Positions 1-7,713 of a stretch of 64,000 nt of DNA are shown in pieces. The translations under genes were made by a program, and so were the position numbers. The number at the start of each line of letters is the position of its first letter. The first letter of the stretch is position 1. Under the pieces are notes generated by a model. It saw only the letters and a list, made by a program, of their open reading frames with translations. It was not told the origin of the DNA and searched no databases. Source of the stretch: Burkholderia arboris (GTDB lineage Bacteria > Pseudomonadota > Gammaproteobacteria > Burkholderiales > Burkholderiaceae); the NCBI RefSeq assembly GCF_902499125.1, contig NZ_CABVPX010000023.1, forward strand, positions 1-64,000, given 5' to 3'.

Positions 1-326
1 GGTACTATCGAAGCTGGTGTCCTCTCAGGTATCTGCTGTCTTCGCGATCCACCGCCAGCACCTCTGAAATCCCCGGTACGTTCGTCGATGGGCTGCACCA
101 GCGCACCGTTAGCCGACGTCCTGCCAAGGTCGACGCGCTCAGCTGAGACGTCGTGATAGCCGATGATGAGCGACGTTTGCCGACGATGATCGACAAATCC
201 GGATTTCTGCCGAAAAACTCCCTGCATCATCCATCTGCCTTTCGGCGCGCCGCGTCGAGCTGATGCCCAGGCTTGGCTGCGGTAAATGGCATTCCCGCAA
301 AACCAATCCCTCGACGACATCCCGGC
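1..326. other. Left edge, no assignable gene
   Basis: No reading frame here looks like a known family. A 63-codon frame on the minus strand (5-196) has no recognisable domain and no ribosome binding site. The stretch could be decayed mobile DNA or the end of a gene outside the window, but nothing seen decides this. Confidence 0.4.
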
Positions 327-1043
327 TCAAGAAACGACGACCGTAAATTCAACTCCCGATTCAAATTCCAGTGTCGTGGTCGAAAACCGCGGATCGTCGT
401 CGAGATAGCGCTTGTACGGTCGAGCGGCGTCCTCAGCCGTGTACATGTTGTCGGCAAGTACGATCGATCCCGGGCGCAGCAGACGCTCGATCTGCTTGAA
501 TACGGCGACATAGGCGTCGGCCCACACGTCGATGAATACCAAGTCGAAAATGCCGTCCAGTGCGGCAACGGTTTCGAATACGTCGCCCTCCCGCATATCG
601 ACATAGGCGTCCAGGCCCGCTGTGTCGACGTGAGCGCGCAGATGTGCGCACTTGAGCGCATCGCGTTCGGTTGCGACGACCACGCCCCGACCCAACGTGC
701 GCAGTGCCTCGGCGAAATACAGCGTGGACACGCCGCGGGAACTGCCGAGCTCGAGGATTCTGGCCGGCCGTTGCGAGAGCACCATGTTGTGCAGGAATCT
801 TCCTGTTTCCGCCGACACGGCTAACGACAGCGGGCTGCCTTCCGGGGACCCGAAGTCTTCGCTGGACAGCCCGATCATGTCGAGAAATCGTCCCCGCAGC
901 CGGGGGGCCAGCGCCTCGTATTCGTCGCCGAGCGTCAGGAACGCTTCGTTCGATCCCTGGAACTGCGCGCGTGCGCGGGCGATGATTTCGGCTCGGCTCT
1001 CTTCATGAAGCCGTTGCAGCAGATCGATGGTGGATGAAGCCAT
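327..1043 (-). CDS. Class I SAM-dependent methyltransferase
   Basis: Predicted small-molecule methyltransferase of the O-methyltransferase/Methyltransf_24 type. Counting from the chosen start (238 aa), the SAM-binding motif I reads ILELGSSRG at about residues 96-104, and a post-motif VFIDVWADAY lies at about 169-178, where such enzymes carry an Asp used for metal or substrate binding. The start at 1043 is chosen because AGGA lies 6 nt upstream of ATG; an in-frame ATG at 1127 would add 28 residues with no family look but would place the gene 18 nt behind the ferredoxin. It is the last gene of a four-gene minus-strand group headed by an ECF sigma factor. The substrate cannot be read from the sequence. 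Confidence 0.85.
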   Translation of the reverse strand: MASSTIDLLQRLHEESRAEIIARARAQFQGSNEAFLTLGDEYEALAPRLRGRFLDMIGLSSEDFGSPEGSPLSLAVSAETGRFLHNMVLSQRPARILELGSSRGVSTLYFAEALRTLGRGVVVATERDALKCAHLRAHVDTAGLDAYVDMREGDVFETVAALDGIFDLVFIDVWADAYVAVFKQIERLLRPGSIVLADNMYTAEDAARPYKRYLDDDPRFSTTTLEFESGVEFTVVVS

Positions 1044-1145
1044 TTGCATTCCTAATAGATTATTGAAGTCGACGACATATCCGGCGGCTGCCTCTCCGTC
1101 AGGCTTCCTGCGCTGCGGTTCCGTCATCGACGAACCCGGGTGATG

Positions 1146-1442
1146 CTAGGTCCTTCGGGCGAGCGTGATGGCGCGTTCAGGACACGCCGTCACACAAAGC
1201 CCGCATGACCGGCAGGCGTGCGCATTCGGCGTGTAGGCGACTTTCATGCCATGCACGCGCTGTTTCAGGCGATGCATCAGACCGAGGCCGAGGTAATCGG
1301 CCTGATCGATGCGCCGGATCTCGAACACGTTCTCAGGGCAGACGGTGACGCAATCCCCCTTGCCTTCGCAACGTTTCAGATCGACGACCGGCGCGATCAC
1401 CCCCGGCTTCTGTTTGCAGTCGCCCGTTGATTTCTCGCGCAT
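1146..1442 (-). CDS. 7Fe-type (3Fe-4S/4Fe-4S) ferredoxin
   Basis: Small iron-sulfur electron carrier of 98 aa. The C-terminal half has a full CxxCxxCxxxCP motif (C77, C80, C83, C87). The N-terminal half has C25, C31 and C35-Pro, but the position of the middle cysteine, 28, is lysine. That pattern fits one 4Fe-4S cluster and one 3Fe-4S cluster, as in seven-iron ferredoxins. An insertion of about 30 residues separates the motifs. The start at 1442 lies 2 nt after the stop of the upstream membrane-protein gene, so the two are probably translationally coupled. The redox partner is unknown; the neighbouring methyltransferase is a candidate by position only. Confidence 0.85.
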   Translation of the reverse strand: MREKSTGDCKQKPGVIAPVVDLKRCEGKGDCVTVCPENVFEIRRIDQADYLGLGLMHRLKQRVHGMKVAYTPNAHACRSCGLCVTACPERAITLARRT

Positions 1443-1444
1443 GT

Positions 1445-1753
1445 TCACTCTCCCGTGCGCGGGTTGCTGCCCGATCGCCATGCGGCCCGAAAACGCTCGC
1501 GTTCTTCCGGGGTCATGGATTCCCATTTGCGCCAGTGGCGCCGGCCGTGCCAGCCGCGGTGTCCGCGGAATCCGCCGAACAGAATGCGGCTCAACACGAG
1601 CAGGCCCAGCGCACGGGCGAAGTCGATCGTACGGGCACCGACGAATAGCGCCGGAATCACCCAGTTCCACAGCATCATGACGACCCATCCGAGCACGCCT
1701 ATGGCGATCACCACGAGCACTGCTTTGCCCGCACATCTGATTCGAAAATTCAT
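1445..1753 (-). CDS. Small membrane protein in sigma-factor operon
   Basis: A 102-aa protein with one clear hydrophobic segment (about residues 9-37) and a weaker one (about 45-60), followed by a basic, Arg/His/Trp-rich cytoplasmic-looking tail ending in a short charged helix (SMTPEERERFRAAW). No family is recognised with confidence. It sits 12 nt after the sigma-factor gene and 2 nt before the ferredoxin. Because anti-sigma factors usually lie directly behind their ECF sigma gene and are often single-span membrane proteins, it is a candidate anti-sigma factor, but the HxxxCxxC zinc motif of ZAS anti-sigma factors is absent. Confidence 0.7.
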   Translation of the reverse strand: MNFRIRCAGKAVLVVIAIGVLGWVVMMLWNWVIPALFVGARTIDFARALGLLVLSRILFGGFRGHRGWHGRRHWRKWESMTPEERERFRAAWRSGSNPRTGE

Positions 1754-1765
1754 TCGCCGACTCCT

Positions 1766-2347
1766 TTAGAGATCCAGTTCGTCATAAATGGGCTGCAGCC
1801 GCGCGCGCAGATGCAAGACTGCATAGCGTTTGCGCGCGAGCAGGGTATTGAGCGCGATGCCGCTTTGCGCGGCCATTTCCTTGAAGGACTGCCCCTCGAG
1901 TTCATGCGCGATGAAAACCTCACGCTGATTCGATGGCAACTCGTCGAGCGCATCCTGCAAGGCCTTGAGCACGAGCGTGCGAGCGTAGAGCGCTTCGGGG
2001 CCGGCATCGTGTGCCGGTAGCGCGAGGTCCAGGCGATACTCGCTGCCCGCTTCGTCCTCGGCCTCGAGCAGGTCGGTCAGCGGCTGCTCCTTCTTCTTGC
2101 GAAAGCGATCGATGATGCGGTTGCGCGCGGTACGGAAAAGCCACGCGCTTGCCTGTTCGATTGGCGCAGGCAGTCGATACGCTTGCACGAATTCGTGAAA
2201 CACATCCTGCAGGATGTCCTCGGCGTCGTCCGGGTCGCGTATTCGACGCCGGATGAAATTCACGAGCCTCGTTCGTTCACGCATCACTGTCGCTGTGATG
2301 TCGCGGTCTGGGTCGGTCATCATGTGCGAAGTGGGTGGCGATTCCAT
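1766..2347 (-). CDS. ECF-type RNA polymerase sigma factor
   Basis: Alternative sigma factor of 193 aa. Region 2 contains the typical RDPDDAEDILQDVFHEF helix that contacts core polymerase and the -10 element. Region 4 near the C terminus has LPSNQREVFIAHELEGQSF followed by a helix-turn-helix that recognises the -35 element. It heads the minus-strand group membrane protein, ferredoxin, methyltransferase, which it probably controls together with itself. The start is uncertain: in-frame ATGs lie at 2347, 2323 and 2320, and none has a well-placed Shine-Dalgarno. The first residues before MTDPDRD look non-conserved, so a start at 2323 or 2320 is quite possible. Confidence 0.9.
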   Translation of the reverse strand: MESPPTSHMMTDPDRDITATVMRERTRLVNFIRRRIRDPDDAEDILQDVFHEFVQAYRLPAPIEQASAWLFRTARNRIIDRFRKKKEQPLTDLLEAEDEAGSEYRLDLALPAHDAGPEALYARTLVLKALQDALDELPSNQREVFIAHELEGQSFKEMAAQSGIALNTLLARKRYAVLHLRARLQPIYDELDL

Positions 2348-2620
2348 GCCTCTGAAGACGTTTCAGGCGCCCGAATATTGTGGCGCCTGTGAAAATCTGC
2401 TGCAGCACGCATTCCCGCTATGCGCCACGGGCAGCCGGCACGGTCGTCCGGCCCTGCCGAATCAAGCCGTCCCCTTCCGTTTTCGCCCCCCGCCGATCTC
2501 TTGTGTGAACTGGTCTGGCCAGTCAGGCCTTAAGTTCCCGCAGGCGCTGTCGTTAAACAGGACGTTGCCGGCCTTCGGCGACCCCATTCAAATAACGTAG
2601 TAACGGAGATCGAAGTCATC

Positions 2621-4450
2621 ATGCTGTCCTCGATTCGTGCTCGGATACTCGCGACCTGCGTCGCCATCGTGGTCACGGCGCTGGCTGTGACGGGGGGGCT
2701 GGTCTATTGCGTCGTCAAGAACCACAACGACGAGACCATCGACCAGAATCACAAGTCGATCCTCGCCGGTCACGCGCTGGCGATCAACGAATGGGTGGCC
2801 AGCAGGGGACGGGAAACCCAGGCACTGGCCGATACGATCGCCATCGGCGAGGGCGACCCGCTGCCGGCGTTGAAGCTGCTCGGCAAGTCGGGCGGCTTCG
2901 AGGTGCTGACGCTTGGACTGCCGGACAAGACCGCCTTCTCGAATGTTCCGCTCGCGCCCGGCTACGACCCGACCGCACGGCCCTGGTACAAGCAAGCCGT
3001 CAGCGCGGGCCAGCTGGTCGTGACGGCGCTCTACCGTGATGCGACGACCGGCAAGCCGGCTGTTGCGTTCGCGGTGCCCGTGGTGCGAGACGGCACCGTG
3101 AAGGGCGTGCTCGCCGCCAGCCTGTTCATGGAGAGCGTAAGCGCGATTGTCACCTCCGTTCACCCGACACCGGCGAGCTTCGCGTTCCTGGTGGACAAGA
3201 GCGGGCGCGTGATCGCGTCGGCCAAGACCGACCTGATCATGAGGCCTGCGACCGGCTTGTCGCCTGCGCTCGACGCCGATCACCTCGGCGCGCTGCAAAC
3301 GGCGTCCGCCCCCGTCGCGGTCGACATCGACGGGGCCACCAAGCTGATGCGCGCACAACCGATCGCCGGCACGGACTGGTCGCTGGTGCTCGCGCTCGAC
3401 AAGGCTGACGTGACGGCCGGTATGCGTGCGGTCGCGACGACGACGCTGGCGGCGATCCTGATCGTCGCCGTCATCGCCGCGGCGCTCGTCGGCGCGATGA
3501 CGAACGCGGCCTTCAAACGCATTCTGCTGGTTCGCGATGCGCTCACGGACGTCTCGAGCGGCAGCGGCGACCTGACGAAACGCCTGCCTGCCGACGGCAC
3601 GGACGAAGCCGCGCAGATCGCGCATGCGTTCAACCTGTTCGCCGAAAAGATCAGCACGATCCTGCTGCAGATTCGCGAATTCAGCGCATCGGTCAACCTT
3701 GCGAGCGCCGAGATCGCCCAGGGCAACCAGGATCTGTCGAGCCGGACCGAACATGCGGCGTCGAGCCTGCAGGAAACGGCCGCTGCACTCGAGGAAATCG
3801 CCGGCACGGCCCGCAATTCGGCCGATGCCGCAAGCCAGGTGAGCCGTCTGGCGGAATCCGCGTCGAATGTCGCGCTGCGCGGCGGCTCGGTCGTGAGCGA
3901 GGTCGTCTCGACGATGAACGACATTACGCAGGCGTCCGGCGAGATCGCCAACATCGTCGGCGTGATCGACGGCATCGCGTTCCAGACCAACATTCTCGCG
4001 TTGAATGCCGCCGTCGAGGCAGCACGTGCGAACGAGCATGGCCGCGGCTTTGCGGTCGTCGCGGGCGAGGTGCGTGCACTCGCGCAGCGCAGCGCGCAGG
4101 CCGCCAAGGAGATCAAGCAGTTGATCCACTCGTCGGTCGAGAAGATCGAGGGGGGCTCCGGACTCGTCCAGACGGCCGGCGCGACGATGGATGAAATCGT
4201 CGAGGGCGTGCGCGGCATCACGGGCGTGATCGCCGAAATGACCGTCGCAGCGAAGGAGCAGAGCACCGGGCTCGAGCAGGTGAATCAGGCCGTGTCGCAT
4301 CTCGACAATGCGACCCAGCAGAATGCGGCGCTCGTCGAGCAGTCGGCGGCCGCGGCGACGTTGCTGCGCGAGCAGGCCGCCAAACTCGCGCAGACGGTCG
4401 GCGAGTTCAAGCTCGAGGACAGGCGCGCATCGACGATGCAGCCTGTTTGA
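2621..4450 (+). CDS. Methyl-accepting chemotaxis protein (dCache type)
   Basis: Inner-membrane chemoreceptor of 609 aa. A first membrane helix (about residues 8-32) and a second (about 270-293) flank a periplasmic double-Cache sensor; Cache hallmarks such as ARPWYKQAV and a later DWSLVLALDK are visible. A HAMP region follows, then a cytoplasmic signalling domain whose hairpin tip reads GIAFQTNILALNAAVEAARA, the conserved site that contacts CheA and CheW. Q/E pairs around it fit methylation sites. The C terminus lacks a CheR-tethering pentapeptide. Cache receptors usually bind amino acids, amines or organic acids; the ligand here is unknown. It stands alone, with its own promoter region in the 270 nt upstream. 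Confidence 0.95.
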   Translation: MLSSIRARILATCVAIVVTALAVTGGLVYCVVKNHNDETIDQNHKSILAGHALAINEWVASRGRETQALADTIAIGEGDPLPALKLLGKSGGFEVLTLGLPDKTAFSNVPLAPGYDPTARPWYKQAVSAGQLVVTALYRDATTGKPAVAFAVPVVRDGTVKGVLAASLFMESVSAIVTSVHPTPASFAFLVDKSGRVIASAKTDLIMRPATGLSPALDADHLGALQTASAPVAVDIDGATKLMRAQPIAGTDWSLVLALDKADVTAGMRAVATTTLAAILIVAVIAAALVGAMTNAAFKRILLVRDALTDVSSGSGDLTKRLPADGTDEAAQIAHAFNLFAEKISTILLQIREFSASVNLASAEIAQGNQDLSSRTEHAASSLQETAAALEEIAGTARNSADAASQVSRLAESASNVALRGGSVVSEVVSTMNDITQASGEIANIVGVIDGIAFQTNILALNAAVEAARANEHGRGFAVVAGEVRALAQRSAQAAKEIKQLIHSSVEKIEGGSGLVQTAGATMDEIVEGVRGITGVIAEMTVAAKEQSTGLEQVNQAVSHLDNATQQNAALVEQSAAAATLLREQAAKLAQTVGEFKLEDRRASTMQPV

Positions 4451-4709
4451 CGACGCGCGACACCGGCCACGCTCGTCTGCTGGATGGGCGGGCGTGGCAT
4501 CCCTCACGCGTGCCGGCGCGGCTGGCGCACGCAGAGGCGGCACCGCCTCCATCGACAGGCCGAAATGGACGTGACCCGCGACGGGTAGCCGTCCATCGAT
4601 CCCGCGACGCAGCGATATCGAGAGCGGCCGGCGCCTGTTCCCGGTGGTGCGCGCTGAATGGGAAAGTCACGCGCACGCGGCTGTCCGGACAGACGGAATC
4701 CGGCGCAAT

Positions 4710-5081
4710 CTACATGACCTGCGATGCATGCCCGGCAACGACGCGCCAGCCGGTGCCCGCGCGGCGCCAGAGGCGCGTATAGGCAAACGTGCCGTCGAAC
4801 GCCGCGCCGTCGAAATGGCCGGCGAGGGTCGCCCTCGTCGTGGTCAGGATCATCTCGTCGATCGCGCATGCGCGCATGTCGTGGACGTCGAGTTTCTCCA
4901 GACGCAGCAGCTTCGCGCGATGCGCGGCCAGATCGTCCGCCTTCGAGATGACCTGCCCGGTCGGAACGGTGAATACCAGCGCGTCGTCGAGCAATGCGTC
5001 GAGCGTTTCGACATCGTTGGCCAGCATCGCCGCGCGCAGCGCGGCTTCAAAAGGTTCGACGACTGTACGGATTGCATCCAT
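4710..5081 (-). CDS. NTF2-fold (SnoaL/DUF4440-like) protein
   Basis: A 123-aa cytoplasmic protein with the cone-shaped NTF2 fold pattern: an N-terminal helical part (AALRAAMLANDVETLDALL), then DDALVFTVPTG and a C-terminal strand pair ending WRVVAGHASQVM. Members of this group act as small ketosteroid isomerase-like enzymes, hydrolases or ligand binders; no catalytic set can be assigned. The start at 5081 gives MDAIRTVV; an ATG 18 nt further upstream (5099) is possible. It is separated from both neighbours by about 60 nt or more and shows no operon partner. Confidence 0.8.
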   Translation of the reverse strand: MDAIRTVVEPFEAALRAAMLANDVETLDALLDDALVFTVPTGQVISKADDLAAHRAKLLRLEKLDVHDMRACAIDEMILTTTRATLAGHFDGAAFDGTFAYTRLWRRAGTGWRVVAGHASQVM

Positions 5082-5143
5082 GTCAGGGCCTCGCATCATT
5101 CCGGAAGGGGCGCGGTTGGGCACACCGTGGTGACGGATCGTGT

Positions 5144-5743
5144 CTAGCGCGCGTTCGACAACGTTTGACGCCGCACCAGCATCACCATGCAGATGCCGAT
5201 CGACGCGAGGAGGTTGACGGCCGGATAGAACGCGACCGCCACACTCCACGTACTCAGTGCCAGCAACGCCAGCGCGTACTTGAGCACGCACAGCGCGAAA
5301 TAGGTGAGGCTCTCGCTCCACGGATCGCGAATCGTCTTGCGCACGGTCGGGCCGAGACCCGCAAGCTCGATCAGCGTGACCAGACAGATCGAGACCGTCG
5401 GATCGTCGGTCAGCACCCACAGCGGAATGGCCGACAGCGCCGCGCACAGAAACAACCAGTCGACGGCCGTCCAGCCGCGTTCGCCGCGAAACAGGCTGGC
5501 GACCAGCGTCAGGAAACACGTGACGGCAATCGCCGCCGTGCACCATGCGGACGGTCCCGCGCCGGCCACGAACTGGCCGACAGCCGCGATCGCCGTGACG
5601 ACCGACCACACGAGCCACGTGAACAGATGCGGGCGAACGGTGCGCCGGTAGATCGCGAGCGCGTACGGAATGGCCGCCAGCAAGGACACGGCCGTTCCGA
5701 TCACGCCAAAGACCGAAGCGGCACCCTGATCGACACCCACCAT
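5144..5743 (-). CDS. Multi-span membrane protein, unknown function
   Basis: A 199-aa hydrophobic protein with about six to seven membrane helices. The repeat-like layout (FGVIGTAVSLLAAIPYALAIYR, then TWLVWSVVTAIAAVGQ) recalls PQ-loop/SWEET-like proteins, although no clean PQ pair is present; YALAIYRRTVRPHLFTW matches the usual loop context. No transport substrate can be assigned. The start at 5743 is preferred over the longer reading frame because the residues before MVGVDQGAAS look non-coding. It lies convergent with nothing and divergent from the aldehyde dehydrogenase at 6127. Confidence 0.75.
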   Translation of the reverse strand: MVGVDQGAASVFGVIGTAVSLLAAIPYALAIYRRTVRPHLFTWLVWSVVTAIAAVGQFVAGAGPSAWCTAAIAVTCFLTLVASLFRGERGWTAVDWLFLCAALSAIPLWVLTDDPTVSICLVTLIELAGLGPTVRKTIRDPWSESLTYFALCVLKYALALLALSTWSVAVAFYPAVNLLASIGICMVMLVRRQTLSNAR

Positions 5744-6126
5744 CGACGTAACCTCGTTCGGACTGGCCGACCAGTATGTGGTCTGACGGATCGGGGCGCA
5801 ACGTCGTGCGCATCGCGTATCGCCGCGCGCAGGACGTTGAATCGCAGCGGAAAGCCGATGCGCGCGGACACCAACAAACGGCACCGGGACGGCGCGGTGA
5901 CAGGAAAACCCACTGCACGACAGTCAAATGAATAGAAATAACCTCTTCAGTGAGAAGAAAAACTGTTCTTTCAAATCTCTTTTTGTTGACCGACAGTTTG
6001 CCAACCGGACGACGGCTGCGCATCACGGCTGACATGAAAGTCGGCCGTGCCCGCCGGCACTGTCGCCGGGTCGAACCCAGGCGGACAACAATGCACACGC
6101 GCCTGGTCGTCACAACGGAGTCTTGA
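5744..6126. other. Divergent intergenic region
   Basis: 383 nt between the minus-strand membrane protein and the plus-strand aldehyde dehydrogenase. It carries an AT-rich patch at about 5925-6000, unlike its GC-rich surroundings, which probably holds the promoters. No regulator binding site could be defined with confidence. Confidence 0.5.
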
Positions 6127-7632
6127 ATGAACCCAACTTCAGCAGAACACCATCAGCACGCGGACTGGAGACGTCTCGCGGCGCAGGTCGTCCCGGGAAC
6201 GCTCGCCCATATCGGCGGCCACAGCGTGCCGGCGCGCAGCGGCCGGACGTTCGCCGCGATCAATCCGGCGACCGAGGCCGTCATCGCGGAGGTCGCATCG
6301 TGCGACGCGCCGGATGTCGATGACGCGGTGCGCGCCGCACGCAACGCGTTCGAGTCCGGTGTCTGGTCGCGCTGCGCACCGGCCGAGCGCAAGCGCGTGA
6401 TGTGCCGCTTCGGTGAGCTCATCGCCGCGCATGGAGAGGAACTCGCGCTGCTCGATTCGCTCAACATGGGCAAGCGCGTCGCAGACGCGTTCAGCATCGA
6501 CGTGCCGGCCGCCGGCGGCCTGTTCAGCTGGTACGGGGAAGCGGTCGACAAACTGCATGGTGAAGTCGCGTCGACCGACCCCGGCAACCTCGCGGTCGTC
6601 ACGCGTGAACCGCTCGGTGTGGTCGGCGCGGTCGTGCCGTGGAATTTTCCGCTCGACATGGTCGCGTGGAAGGTGGCGCCGGCGCTCGCGGCCGGCAACA
6701 GCATCGTGCTGAAGCCAGCGGAGCAATCGCCGCTGTCCGCGCTGCGTCTCGCGGAACTGGCGCTCGAGGCCGGCCTGCCGCCCGGCGTGCTGAATGTCGT
6801 GCCGGGCTACGGCGAGACCGCAGGGCGCGCGCTCGGGCTGCATCCCGACGTCGACGTTCTCGCGTTCACGGGATCGACGGCCGTCGGCAAGAAATTCCTC
6901 GAATACGCCGCGCAGTCGAACATGAAGCAGGTGTGGCTCGAATGCGGCGGCAAGAGCCCGAACCTCGTGTTCGACGATACGGACGATCTCGACCTCGCCG
7001 CCCGCAAGGCGTGCTTCGGCATCTTCTTCAACCAGGGCGAAGTGTGTTCCGCGAACTCGCGGCTGCTGGTCCAGCGCTCGATCCACGACGCGTTCGTCGA
7101 CCGGCTGATCTCGCATGCGGCCGCGTTCATGCCGGGCGATCCGCTCGACCCGGCGAGCGGGATGGGCGCGATCGTCGACGAGCAGCAGCACCGGCGCGTG
7201 TGTGAGTGGATCGCGCGCGGCCGCGACAGCGCGACACTCGCGATCGGCGGCGGCGCACCGCGTGTCGACGGCAAGGGCTACTTCATCGAGCCGACGATCT
7301 TCATCGACGTGATGCCTGGCGACGCGATCGCACGCGAGGAGATCTTCGGGCCCGTGCTGTCGGTGATGGCGTTCGATACCGAGGACGAGGCCGTGCGGCT
7401 CGCGAATGACTCGATTTACGGCCTTGCCGCGTCGGTGTGGACCGGCAGCCTGTCGCGTGCGCATCGCGTAGCGGGCCGGCTGCGCGCCGGCACGGTGTCC
7501 GTCAACACGGTCGATGCGCTGAGCGCGCAAACGCCGTTCGGCGGGTTCCGCCAGTCGGGCTTCGGCCGCGACCTGTCGCTGCACGCGATCGACAAGTACA
7601 CGGGACTCAAGACGACCTGGATCAGCTACTGA
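6127..7632 (+). CDS. Aldehyde dehydrogenase, PuuC-like
   Basis: NAD(P)-dependent aldehyde dehydrogenase of 501 aa, the usual length. The Rossmann region has VVPWNFPLDMVAWKVAPALAAGN; the glutamate motif reads WLECGGKSPNLVF and the catalytic cysteine lies in FFNQGEVCSANSRLLV. EEIFGPVLSVM and the C-terminal PFGGFRQSGFGRD are also present. It most resembles gamma-glutamyl-gamma-aminobutyraldehyde/aminobutyraldehyde dehydrogenases of polyamine and omega-amino-acid breakdown. The class III aminotransferase 81 nt downstream would supply an omega-aldehyde as substrate, so the pair probably deaminates and oxidises an amine or omega-amino acid. Substrate identity is inferred. Confidence 0.92.
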   Translation: MNPTSAEHHQHADWRRLAAQVVPGTLAHIGGHSVPARSGRTFAAINPATEAVIAEVASCDAPDVDDAVRAARNAFESGVWSRCAPAERKRVMCRFGELIAAHGEELALLDSLNMGKRVADAFSIDVPAAGGLFSWYGEAVDKLHGEVASTDPGNLAVVTREPLGVVGAVVPWNFPLDMVAWKVAPALAAGNSIVLKPAEQSPLSALRLAELALEAGLPPGVLNVVPGYGETAGRALGLHPDVDVLAFTGSTAVGKKFLEYAAQSNMKQVWLECGGKSPNLVFDDTDDLDLAARKACFGIFFNQGEVCSANSRLLVQRSIHDAFVDRLISHAAAFMPGDPLDPASGMGAIVDEQQHRRVCEWIARGRDSATLAIGGGAPRVDGKGYFIEPTIFIDVMPGDAIAREEIFGPVLSVMAFDTEDEAVRLANDSIYGLAASVWTGSLSRAHRVAGRLRAGTVSVNTVDALSAQTPFGGFRQSGFGRDLSLHAIDKYTGLKTTWISY

Positions 7633-7713
7633 TTCGATGCGGTGGGCCGCTGGCGGCCGCACCGCGCTGCACGTCAACGATTTTCATCCATACAACGAAC
7701 CGGAGACTCGCTC

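Noticed and set aside
2588..4552. 654-codon minus-strand frame
   Set aside because: Antisense of the chemoreceptor, Arg/His/Asp-rich with no family pattern.
6139..7677. 512-codon minus-strand frame
   Set aside because: Antisense of the aldehyde dehydrogenase; composition typical of a GC-rich shadow.
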